From Brevibacillus antibioticus (GTDB taxonomy: Bacteria > Bacillota > Bacilli > Brevibacillales > Brevibacillaceae), in the NCBI RefSeq assembly GCF_005217615.1, contig NZ_SZNK01000001.1, forward strand, positions 4,203,501 to 4,267,500: a stretch of 64,000 nt of DNA, read 5' to 3'. The translations under genes and the position numbers were made by a program. Each line of letters opens with the position of its first letter. The stretch's first letter is position 1. Below are positions 51,548 to 58,833 of this stretch, piece by piece. The notes below the pieces were generated by a model. It saw only the letters and a list, made by a program, of their open reading frames with translations. It did no database searches and was not told where the DNA came from.

Positions 51548-53044
51548 TTACTTCTTCTGATGCTTGAGACGTTGGCGCTCCAGCCAAGCTGCTGCCTGTT
51601 CCTGCTGGGACATGTCTACTTTCAACCAATAACCCAAGAAGGCGCTCGCATCTTCTCCTGCCATCTCAGATAAATAATCTCCCCATTCCTTTCCGGTCAC
51701 CACCTGATAACGGTACTTCTCGACATACTGCTTCAAAACGTCATGTACCCTTTCTTCCCCCCACGCTCCCTGCAATAGCCACAGCATCGAGGACGGACGG
51801 GAATAGACGAGGTCGCTATAACTCTGATTATTAGGGAATGCTGACAGCGCTTGCCAAGAACGCAGTTCCTCTGCCACGTAATACTGAACAGAAGTGCCCT
51901 GCGCAAGCCGTCTGCGCACCCGTTCTGCTCCCAACAGCGGGTCTTGCTGAGATAAGTACGAGAGCGTCACGTACTCCGCGAATCCCTCATCCAGCCATGC
52001 TTCCTTTACCTGATCATTTCCGACCAAGCCGTAGAACCACTGGTGTGCCGTCTCATGGACAACCGTGACGATACCTGTTTCTTCCCCAGAAAAGAAATGA
52101 CTCCCGTCGAGAAAGACCAATGCTGGGTACTCCATCCCGTTAATCGCGCCACCAGTCCTTACCACATCGTATTCGGTATATGGATAGGCACCCAATTGAT
52201 GATGAAAATAGGCGAGAGACTTCGCTGCTGCTTCATGAATCTGCTCAGCTGCTGTTGGATCATCTGTTTTCCGCCACCACGTTCGGACGACTGTTTCGCC
52301 CACCTTCGTTTCCGTTCGCTGATAGGAAGCATCCATAACGACTAGGGCAAAATCTCTTACGTTTTCTGCACCGAGCTGTATCGTCTTTTCTCCCTCTCCA
52401 GCAGAAACCTGTTTCGCAGCCTTGTCTGGCGCTGTGCTCGCCAGTTGATAGTCTTTTGGGAGTGTCACGTTCACCTCATAGTCTGCGTTCTCACTGTAAA
52501 ATGGATCACCAACAGGCTCGTATGGATCGAGATGCCAGCCTTCCTTATCGTACACCGCAAGAACCGGGAGCCAGTTCCCCAGCCAGATCGATTGGTCATC
52601 GTACGACATCCTTCCGTCGTTTCGTGGAAGAGTCATCTCGAACTCCATCACAATCTTTCGTGGGCCCACCTGTCCTTCTAGAGGCACTTCGAGGATGTTC
52701 AGGTCTTTCGTCTGTTTGCCGACAACCGCAACACCGTCGACCAGTAGCTTTTTATTAGTGTATGTGCCAAGCGTTGGGCCATTGCCTAAAAGTTCCTCCC
52801 ATAGCATGCCTTGATGCTCTTCTGTAAATACGTTCGGGTAAAGCTGGAGATAGGCACGAGTAGGGTCTTTTGGCCAAAAGGTAATCGTTACGGTGCCTGC
52901 TACTTCTTTCTTGATTGGATCAATTCGCACATCAGCCTGATAGAGGGGGTTACGCATAAGCGCAGTACCCTCCGTAGCATTTACAGGCAACATCCACGTC
53001 ATAAACAATAAGCAACAACCGACCATTGAAACCCATTTCTTCAC
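51548..53044 (-). CDS. M1-type metallopeptidase, secreted, copy 2
   Basis: 498 residues with a signal peptide (cleavage near VNATEG) and an M1 domain: NGMEYPALVF and HETAHQWFYG followed by WLDEG. It is about 50 percent identical to copy 1 by eye, so the pair is a tandem duplication. GTG start at 53044 with GGGGGAG 5 bases upstream; the frame to 53131 overlaps hisS and is not used. It lies just downstream of hisS, probably on its own or a read-through transcript. Confidence 0.83.
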   Translation of the reverse strand: MKKWVSMVGCCLLFMTWMLPVNATEGTALMRNPLYQADVRIDPIKKEVAGTVTITFWPKDPTRAYLQLYPNVFTEEHQGMLWEELLGNGPTLGTYTNKKLLVDGVAVVGKQTKDLNILEVPLEGQVGPRKIVMEFEMTLPRNDGRMSYDDQSIWLGNWLPVLAVYDKEGWHLDPYEPVGDPFYSENADYEVNVTLPKDYQLASTAPDKAAKQVSAGEGEKTIQLGAENVRDFALVVMDASYQRTETKVGETVVRTWWRKTDDPTAAEQIHEAAAKSLAYFHHQLGAYPYTEYDVVRTGGAINGMEYPALVFLDGSHFFSGEETGIVTVVHETAHQWFYGLVGNDQVKEAWLDEGFAEYVTLSYLSQQDPLLGAERVRRRLAQGTSVQYYVAEELRSWQALSAFPNNQSYSDLVYSRPSSMLWLLQGAWGEERVHDVLKQYVEKYRYQVVTGKEWGDYLSEMAGEDASAFLGYWLKVDMSQQEQAAAWLERQRLKHQKK

Positions 53045-53103
53045 GCCATCTCCCCCTTTTCTCCACTGTACAAAAAATGGAAGATAAAGACTATCTTTCC
53101 TCT

Positions 53104-54405
53104 TTACCCTGATAGCTTGTCGGACAACCACTTTTCAACCAACTCCAAAGGAACCGGCTGTTCCGTTCCCTCTCGCATATCTCGGACGACGACCTGCCCG
53201 CTGTTCACTTCGTTTTCGCCATAGATTAGGGCAAAAGCAACCCCTTCTTTGTTTGCATAATCGAGTGCTTTTTTCAGTCGTCTACCTGTCAGCTCCAACT
53301 CGACTCTCATACCACTCTCACGCAATAGATTGGCCAGACCAAGACTGGATGCTTCTGTCCCGAGGGGAATGACGAGTACATCCGCAGCTTTTTGCTCTTC
53401 CGCGTTGCGATTTGCCAATGCTGCCAGAATGACATCCAATCCGAACGAAATCCCTACGGCGGGATACTCTCTTCCATCATCCAAAAGCCGACCGATAATC
53501 TGATCGTAGCGTCCCCCACTGCCGATACTGGACGTCATACTTCCATCCTGCAAAAAGATCTCATACACAGTCCCTGTGTAGATCCCTAAGCCTCTTGCCA
53601 AAAATGGAGAGAAACGAAGCTTCCCCTCCACACCCGCTCCTGTTACATAGGCAAGCATATCGCGCAGCTCCCGAATCCCTTCCTGAACTAACGGGGTTGT
53701 AAAGCGCTCTGCCAACAGATCCAGGGTAATCACACCTTCTTGCAGGAAAGACGTAATCGCCAAAACGAGTGGCTCCTCGACGTTTCGCTCCCGCAAGTCA
53801 TCACGCACTCCGTCCACGCCGATCTTCTCGAGCTTATCCAGCGACAGCATGACATCCCCAGCACGCAGGGCGGGGACTCCCAACTCCTGAAGCACCCCAG
53901 ATAACAGCTTGCGGTTGTTGACCTCAATGTACACGTCGAGCCCGAGCCGCTTGAATGCCGCAAACGCCATACTGAGCAATTCTGCTTCAGCCAACACCGA
54001 TGTCGTTCCCACGATATCGACATCGCATTGAATAAATTCGCGCAAACGTCCGGTTTTTACTGGCCCGTCCCGAAATACTTTTCCGATCTCATACCGCTTG
54101 AACGGCATTCGCATCTCAGGATTCATGCCCACTACCTTCGTCAACGGTACGGTCAAATCATAGCGCAGTCCAAGCTCTCTATCTCCTTGGTCGCTCAAGC
54201 GATACACTTCCTTCAAGATTTCATCCCCGCCACCGTACTTGGATGCCAGCAATTCGTAGTGCTGTAGCATAGGCGTCTCCAACGGTTTGCAGCCGTATGT
54301 CTCGAATACAGCTTCGAGTGTCCGTCGTATCCAATTTCGTTGCATTTGCTCCTGCGGCATGAAATCTTTTGTGCCTTTTACCGTTTTTAATACTTCGTTT
54401 TCCAT
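53104..54405 (-). CDS. hisS: Histidyl-tRNA synthetase
   Basis: A 433-residue class II synthetase: motif 2 region FKRYEIGKVFRDGPVKTGRL with REFIQCDVDIVGT, the histidine A-loop GGRYDQIIGRL, motif 3 and a C-terminal anticodon-binding domain (about 330-430; VLVIPLGTEASSLG). The motif 2 wording (FRDGPVKTGRLREFIQCD) is the eukaryote/archaea-like HisRS form rather than the usual bacterial one with QRLYYIGPMFR-like wording, so this may be the alternative HisRS found in some Bacilli. The ATG at 54405 is just after an attenuator-like leader (54442-54601). Confidence 0.92.
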   Translation of the reverse strand: MENEVLKTVKGTKDFMPQEQMQRNWIRRTLEAVFETYGCKPLETPMLQHYELLASKYGGGDEILKEVYRLSDQGDRELGLRYDLTVPLTKVVGMNPEMRMPFKRYEIGKVFRDGPVKTGRLREFIQCDVDIVGTTSVLAEAELLSMAFAAFKRLGLDVYIEVNNRKLLSGVLQELGVPALRAGDVMLSLDKLEKIGVDGVRDDLRERNVEEPLVLAITSFLQEGVITLDLLAERFTTPLVQEGIRELRDMLAYVTGAGVEGKLRFSPFLARGLGIYTGTVYEIFLQDGSMTSSIGSGGRYDQIIGRLLDDGREYPAVGISFGLDVILAALANRNAEEQKAADVLVIPLGTEASSLGLANLLRESGMRVELELTGRRLKKALDYANKEGVAFALIYGENEVNSGQVVVRDMREGTEQPVPLELVEKWLSDKLSG

Positions 54406-54441
54406 AAGTAACACCCTTTCTTTTATCAGATAGAGAAAACC

Positions 54442-54480
54442 AAAAAAGCCATGCAAGGCAACTTCCTGCCCGCATGGCTT
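54442..54480 (-). terminator. hisS: Attenuator terminator in hisS leader
   Basis: AAGCCATGC (54480-54472) pairs with GCATGGCTT (54455-54447), with inner GGCA/TGCC pairs, followed by TTTTTTGG on the minus strand. It lies only about 35 bases before the hisS ATG and about 220 bases after the previous gene, as expected for an attenuator rather than a gene-end terminator. Confidence 0.75.
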
Positions 54481-54493
54481 CCTAAATACACCA

Positions 54494-54531
54494 CCGCAGG
54501 CACGAAGCACAAGAAGCGCTTGCACCTGCGG
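54494..54531 (-). promoter_or_regulatory. hisS: Strong stem in hisS leader between leader peptide and terminator
   Basis: CCGCAGG pairs with CCTGCGG around an inner hairpin (GCAAGCGC/GCACGAAGC region). GTGGTG just after this stem can pair with the CACCAC of the leader's His codons, and its CCTGC can pair with GCAGG of the terminator's 5' arm, so alternative folds are available. Confidence 0.5.
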
Positions 54532-54556
54532 AAAAATTTCCGAAGATACAAACGCT

Positions 54557-54601
54557 CTACGTGTGGTGATGCTGTTGAAGGAACATGTTTAGACCTGTCA
54601 T
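54557..54601 (-). CDS. hisS leader peptide with three consecutive histidine codons
   Basis: A 14-codon frame MTGLNMFLQQHHHT and stop, too short for automatic calling; an internal ATG at 54586 would give the 9-residue version. GGAAGGATGG lies about 12 bases upstream of the first ATG. His is rare enough that three in a row, directly before a terminator hairpin and a His-tRNA synthetase gene, is unlikely by chance. Role inferred: ribosome stalling when charged His-tRNA is low favours read-through into hisS. Confidence 0.65.
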   Translation of the reverse strand: MTGLNMFLQQHHHT

Positions 54602-54649
54602 AGGAATCGGTCCATCCTTCCGTGAAAAAAGATTTTTCCTATCATAGCG

Positions 54650-54680
54650 CAAGAAAAGCTCCCCGTCCAGCAGACGAAGA
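54650..54680 (-). promoter_or_regulatory. hisS: Candidate hisS promoter
   Basis: TGGACG, 17 bases, TATGAT on the minus strand (about 54673-54645), just downstream of the pbuG stop codon. It places the RNA start about 40 bases before the leader peptide. Confidence 0.4.
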
Positions 54681-54699
54681 GCCCCATTCCCAAAAAGTT

Positions 54700-56076
54700 C
54701 TATTCACGCAACCAGATGAAGTACGCCAGGAAGACCAAGAACAGCACATACATCGCCGGATGTACTTCGCGAGCCTTGCCTTTCATTACCTTCATCACTG
54801 GATAGACAATGAAGCCCGTCGCAATACCTGTTGCAATACTGTAAGTCAATGGCATCAACAAGATCGTCAGGAACGCAGGGAACGCTTCGTCCAGATCATC
54901 CCATGCCACTTTTACAATGTGCGAAGCCATCAGAACACCGACGATAATAAGCGCTGGAGCCGTAACCGCAGGTGTGACAATCGCAAGAATCGGTGAGAAG
55001 AACAATGCCAACAGGAACATAATCCCTGTGACAACTGCGGTAAATCCGGAGCGTCCACCTGCCGCTACCCCTGCTGTCGATTCAACATAAGCTGTAGTGG
55101 TAGATGTACCGAGTACCGCACCTGCCATACCTGCAATCGCATCGGAAGCGAGTGCTTTTCCTGGGCGAGGCAAATTGCCGTCTTCTTTGAGCAATCCCGC
55201 TTGGTTCGCTACGCCCAAGAGCGTACCCGTCGCATCGAAAAAGTCTACAAACAAGAACGTCAACACAACGATCAGCATGTTCACAGTGAACAAAGCGGAT
55301 GGATCACCGAGATATTGGAACGCAGCACCGAATGTAGGAGCAAGGCTCGGTGGTGCAGAAACGATTTGCTCAGGCAGATTCACCAGTCCGAAAAACATCC
55401 CGGTAATCGCCGTAATCAACATTCCGATAAAGATACCCGCATTGACTTTGCGAGAAAGCAGAATGACCGTCACGATCAGACCAAACACAGCAAGCAACGC
55501 ATTTTTCGCTGCCAAAATTGCTTCCGGCTTCATGCCCTCGTGATAGAAGGTCAGATGTCCCAGTGCTACGAAGGTGGCATCATTTGCTACGATAATACCC
55601 GCGTTTTTCAAACCGATAAACGCGATAAAAAGACCAATCCCTGCTGAAACTGCATACTTCAAGCTTTGTGGAATCGCTTTGATGATCGCTTCCCGAACAC
55701 CTGTCAGGGATAGAATCAAAAAGATCGTACAAGAAAGGAATACGCCAGCCAAAGCCTGTTGCCAAGGAATTTGCATCGTCAGAACGACGGTATAAGTAAA
55801 GAATGCGTTCAAACCCATTCCCGGAGCTTGACCGATCGGTAAACGTCCGAGAATACCCATTAACAGTGTACCAAGAGCAGCAGCCAAAGCCGTTGCGGTA
55901 AAGACAGCCCCAAATTCAGGATAGTTTGCTTTCAAATCTGGCGGCAGGTCAGCACCACTGAGAATGAATGGATTGACAGCCAAGATATATGCCATTGCCA
56001 AAAAAGTAGTGATACCCGCGATGATTTCGCGTCGGTAATTGGTGCCTAGCTTGTCAAACTCGAAATACTTCCGCAC
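54700..56076 (-). CDS. pbuG: Guanine/hypoxanthine permease (NCS2, PbuG type)
   Basis: 458 residues with about 12-13 helices of the AzgA/PbuG branch: FLAMAYILAVNPFILSGAD at the start, GQAPGMGLNAFFTYTVV, and DFFDATGTLLGVANQAG. It brings in guanine or hypoxanthine by proton symport. It sits behind a guanine-type riboswitch (56211-56279) and terminator, which agrees with its substrate. Confidence 0.92.
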   Translation of the reverse strand: MRKYFEFDKLGTNYRREIIAGITTFLAMAYILAVNPFILSGADLPPDLKANYPEFGAVFTATALAAALGTLLMGILGRLPIGQAPGMGLNAFFTYTVVLTMQIPWQQALAGVFLSCTIFLILSLTGVREAIIKAIPQSLKYAVSAGIGLFIAFIGLKNAGIIVANDATFVALGHLTFYHEGMKPEAILAAKNALLAVFGLIVTVILLSRKVNAGIFIGMLITAITGMFFGLVNLPEQIVSAPPSLAPTFGAAFQYLGDPSALFTVNMLIVVLTFLFVDFFDATGTLLGVANQAGLLKEDGNLPRPGKALASDAIAGMAGAVLGTSTTTAYVESTAGVAAGGRSGFTAVVTGIMFLLALFFSPILAIVTPAVTAPALIIVGVLMASHIVKVAWDDLDEAFPAFLTILLMPLTYSIATGIATGFIVYPVMKVMKGKAREVHPAMYVLFLVFLAYFIWLRE

Positions 56077-56109
56077 CTATAAGTCCCCCCATACTAATCT
56101 TGTGGCAAG

Positions 56110-56145
56110 AAAAAAGGCCTCGACGCTCTTATCATGCGCCTGGCC
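56110..56145 (-). terminator. pbuG: Riboswitch-controlled terminator before pbuG
   Basis: GGCC-AGGCGC and GCGTCGAGGCC arms, then TTTTTTC on the minus strand; expression platform of the upstream purine riboswitch. Confidence 0.8.
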
Positions 56146-56210
56146 ATCAAACAAAACACTCCGGGAATAATTCCAAATATAATAACAAAATCAGATCCCG
56201 ATGACATTTT

Positions 56211-56279
56211 GTTCGTAGCCAAGTCGTTAACGGCGACCATGTAGAAACTCTTGAGCCATATTCTCAAGAATATACGAAC
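56211..56279 (-). ncRNA. Purine (guanine-type) riboswitch of pbuG
   Basis: Aptamer with P1 GTTCGTA/TACGAAC, P2 TTGAG/CTCAA with the hallmark AATATGG, J2/3 GTTTCTAC, and P3 GGTCG/CGACT around CCGTTAA. The discriminating base in J3/1 (GGCTACGAAC) is C, the guanine/hypoxanthine form. Matches the xpt aptamer in length and order. Confidence 0.92.
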
Positions 56280-56307
56280 CTTCCTATATTACCTGCTCAC
56301 ATTGAGA

Positions 56308-56336
56308 AGTGTATCAGGTGACATAGGGAATGTCAA
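56308..56336 (-). promoter_or_regulatory. pbuG: Sigma-A promoter of pbuG
   Basis: TTGACA (56336-56331), 17 bases, TACACT (56313-56308); RNA would start about 20 bases before the riboswitch. Confidence 0.85.
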
Positions 56337-56456
56337 CGAAAATACGAACATTTATTTTCAGAATGAGATTAATATCCGGGTATTTTCGAATAAGGCCTGT
56401 GTTATACTTGCATAGATTCCTCCAGATCTCAACAATCTCTTTTAGGGTGATTCAAA

Positions 56457-56942
56457 ATGAGCTATATGGATGCTTGGGAGCGAATAATAGCAGAGCAGGA
56501 GCGAGAACGTGACCGACTTCGAGTTAATCGAATAACTGTAAGGGTCGGCGATAAGAAAAAGAGCAAGCGCAACATTCATCAAAAGGAAAAGCTCATCGAA
56601 TATGGCTTCGTAGAACGTGATTTGTATGATGAGAATTTATATGGGAGGTTTGAACTCTATTTCGCCGATCGCGACACTCTTCGCAAGCAAGATCGGTTTG
56701 GAGATGAAATTGCTTTTGGTGAGCTTGCAGATGAACATGCAGTTGCCGCTGCAATCTTCTCCTATTTGGCGGAGCACTATTCTCAATTTTTGAAGGAAAC
56801 TCCCTTCGCTATTAGCTATAACCCGATTGCAGAAGCTTGGATTATCGAAGGAACTCTTCCTCCGGGATGGCTAGGTGGAGTCATTTATATTGCTCTTGCC
56901 AAAGAAAATGGAAAGCTTCTCATGATGTATGGAACGAAATAA
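56457..56942 (+). CDS. NTF2-fold immunity-like protein
   Basis: 161 residues, soluble. The N-terminal 70 are charged and helical (DAWERIIAEQERERDRLRVN). The second half (about 95-158) has the layout of NTF2-fold immunity domains: DEHAVAAAIFSYLAEHYSQF, then AISYNPIAEAWIIEGTLPPG, then GGVIYIALAKENGKLLMMYG. Such proteins neutralise polymorphic toxins, but no toxin gene is adjacent, so this may be an orphan immunity protein or a housekeeping NTF2 relative. The only plus-strand gene in this part of the window. Confidence 0.6.
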   Translation: MSYMDAWERIIAEQERERDRLRVNRITVRVGDKKKSKRNIHQKEKLIEYGFVERDLYDENLYGRFELYFADRDTLRKQDRFGDEIAFGELADEHAVAAAIFSYLAEHYSQFLKETPFAISYNPIAEAWIIEGTLPPGWLGGVIYIALAKENGKLLMMYGTK

Positions 56943-56958
56943 TTCTTGGACAAAAAAA

Positions 56959-56997
56959 ACTCTCTTTTATTCGCAAATCGCGCAAATAAAAGAGAGT
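56959..56997. terminator. Bidirectional terminator between NTF2-like gene and guaA
   Basis: ACTCTCTTTTATT pairs with AATAAAAGAGAGT; A-run on the left and T-run on the right, so it serves both converging genes. Confidence 0.9.
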
Positions 56998-57009
56998 CAT
57001 TTTTTGTTC

Positions 57010-58548
57010 CTATTCCCACTCAATTGTTGCTGGTGGTTTGGACGTTACATCATACACAATGCGGTTTACATTGTCTACTTCATTCACGATACGCACAGAG
57101 ATTTTCTCCAATACATCCCACGGAATGCGCGCCCAGTCAGCGGTCATACCATCAATGGACGTTACCGCACGAATCCCTACTGTGTAAGAATACGTACGAA
57201 CATCTCCCATTACACCTACGGTCGTCATGTTTGGCAAAGCCGTGAAGTACTGCCAGATTTCCCGATCGAGACCTGCCTTGGCAATCTCCTCACGCAAGAT
57301 CGCATCGGATTCACGAACGATCTTCAGTTTTTCTTCAGTAACTTCACCCAAAACACGAATGCCGAGGCCTGGTCCTGGGAATGGCTGACGCCAAACAATC
57401 TCATCTGGCAAGCCCAGCTCTGTACCCAGTCTGCGCACTTCGTCTTTGAACAATGTTTTCAACGGTTCAATCAACGTGAACTTCATGTCTTCTGGCAAAC
57501 CGCCTACGTTGTGGTGCGATTTGATCGTTTGTGCAGTGGCTGTTCCGCTCTCTACGATATCCGTGTACAGCGTACCTTGTGCCAAGAAGTCCATATCTGT
57601 CAGCTTTGCTGCTTCTTCATCGAATACATAAATGAACTCGTTACCGATGATTTTGCGCTTTTGCTCTGGGTCAGATACACCTTTGAGCTTGCTCATAAAA
57701 CGCTCGCGAGCATCGATCTTGATCACTTTCATGGAGAATTTCTCACCGAATGTCTCCATTACCCCTTCTGCTTCCCCTTGGCGCAGAAGACCGTGGTCAA
57801 CGAACATGCACGTCAATTGATCGCCAATCGCTCTGTGAATCAGCGCTGCTACTACGGAAGAATCCACACCGCCGCTCAATGCACACAGTACTTGCTTGTT
57901 GCCCACTGTTTCACGAATGCGAACCAGCTCGTCCTCGATGAACGTCGTCATGCTCCAATTCGCTTCACATCCACAAATGTTGAACAGGAAGTTTCCGATG
58001 AACTCAGTACCTTTTTGAGTATGAACTACTTCTGGATGGAACTGTACGCCGTACAGCTGGCGTTCAGGGTTGCTGATCGCAGCTACCGGGCAGCTGTCGC
58101 TTACCGCATCAATGACAAATCCGGTTGGGAGCTCCACTACTTTGTCAGAGTGGCTCATCCACACGATCTCGCTTGTATCCCATTTGTCGTACAAGCTATG
58201 TTTTTGCTGCATACGCAGTTCAGCTTTTCCGTACTCGCGTTTACCCGCGCGTTCTACTTTTCCGCCCGTCAAATGGCTCATCAACTGCATTCCGTAGCAA
58301 ATACCCAATACAGGCAAGCCCAGATCAAAAATCGCAGGGTCTACAGTTGGTGCTCCCTCTTCGTACACGCTAGCAGGTCCACCAGAGAAAATAATCCCTT
58401 TTGGATTCATCTCTTTAATTTTTTCAACAGGTGTATTGAACGGTATCAGTTCACTATAAACACCCAGATCGCGTACACGGCGCGCGATCAGCTGATTGTA
58501 CTGGCCTCCGAAATCGAGTACGACGACCATTTCCATTGACTTGTCCAT
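57010..58548 (-). CDS. guaA: GMP synthase (glutamine-hydrolysing)
   Basis: 512 residues. Class I glutamine amidotransferase domain (about 8-200: [15 protein letters not shown] with the nucleophile Cys; FHPEVVHTQ with His and Glu), ATP pyrophosphatase domain ([15 protein letters not shown], about 225) and the dimerisation end ([11 protein letters not shown]). Converts XMP to GMP. The ATG at 58548 has AAGGGGG 5 bases upstream; the longer frame covers the riboswitch leader and is not coding. A 536-codon frame on the opposite strand is only its shadow. Confidence 0.97.
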   Translation of the reverse strand: MDKSMEMVVVLDFGGQYNQLIARRVRDLGVYSELIPFNTPVEKIKEMNPKGIIFSGGPASVYEEGAPTVDPAIFDLGLPVLGICYGMQLMSHLTGGKVERAGKREYGKAELRMQQKHSLYDKWDTSEIVWMSHSDKVVELPTGFVIDAVSDSCPVAAISNPERQLYGVQFHPEVVHTQKGTEFIGNFLFNICGCEANWSMTTFIEDELVRIRETVGNKQVLCALSGGVDSSVVAALIHRAIGDQLTCMFVDHGLLRQGEAEGVMETFGEKFSMKVIKIDARERFMSKLKGVSDPEQKRKIIGNEFIYVFDEEAAKLTDMDFLAQGTLYTDIVESGTATAQTIKSHHNVGGLPEDMKFTLIEPLKTLFKDEVRRLGTELGLPDEIVWRQPFPGPGLGIRVLGEVTEEKLKIVRESDAILREEIAKAGLDREIWQYFTALPNMTTVGVMGDVRTYSYTVGIRAVTSIDGMTADWARIPWDVLEKISVRIVNEVDNVNRIVYDVTSKPPATIEWE

Positions 58549-58621
58549 CATATCCCCCTTCTCCTGTAACATACAGGACGTGCAAGTGTCGGCATGCCAT
58601 GCGAAGTTGTCGCATATTTGC

Positions 58622-58674
58622 AAAAAAGCCAGGACTGCTATCTCCGATAAACAATACGGAGGCAACGTCCCAGC
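58622..58674 (-). terminator. guaA: Riboswitch-controlled terminator before guaA
   Basis: GCTGGGAC/GTCCTGGC outer and CTCCGTA/TCGGAG inner pairs, followed by TTTTTTGC on the minus strand. Confidence 0.85.
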
Positions 58675-58732
58675 TTGTGTACACATGTGCGGTTTGCATG
58701 TACAAAAATCCGATGTGCTCTCCTCGTAGTCG

Positions 58733-58790
58733 CCAAATTTACGGTCTAGCGGTAGAAACTTTCAGGCCCTATTCCTGATCATTATACGAG
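58733..58790 (-). ncRNA. Purine (guanine-type) riboswitch of guaA
   Basis: P1 CTCGTA/TACGAG, J1/2 TATAATGA, P2 CAGG/CCTG with AATAGGG, J2/3 GTTTCTACC, P3 loop CCGTAAA, and GGCGACTACGAG with the specificity base C (guanine type). Together with the terminator it turns off GMP synthesis when guanine is plentiful. Confidence 0.93.
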
Positions 58791-58804
58791 TCTCATTGAT
58801 CGTC

Positions 58805-58833
58805 ATTCTAGCAGATGGAACGGCATTGTTCAA
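58805..58833 (-). promoter_or_regulatory. guaA: Sigma-A promoter of guaA
   Basis: TTGAAC (58833-58828), 17 bases, TAGAAT (58810-58805), overlapping the last bases of the transglutaminase gene. Confidence 0.75.

Noticed and set aside
54406..54699. T-box riboswitch before hisS
   Set aside because: The terminator is present but no T-box core sequence or specifier loop layout could be found; the His-codon leader explains the region better.
56929..58539. A 536-codon open frame on the plus strand
   Set aside because: Exactly antisense to guaA, with composition unlike a protein (His/Cys/Tyr-rich) and no ribosome site; a shadow of a GC-biased gene.
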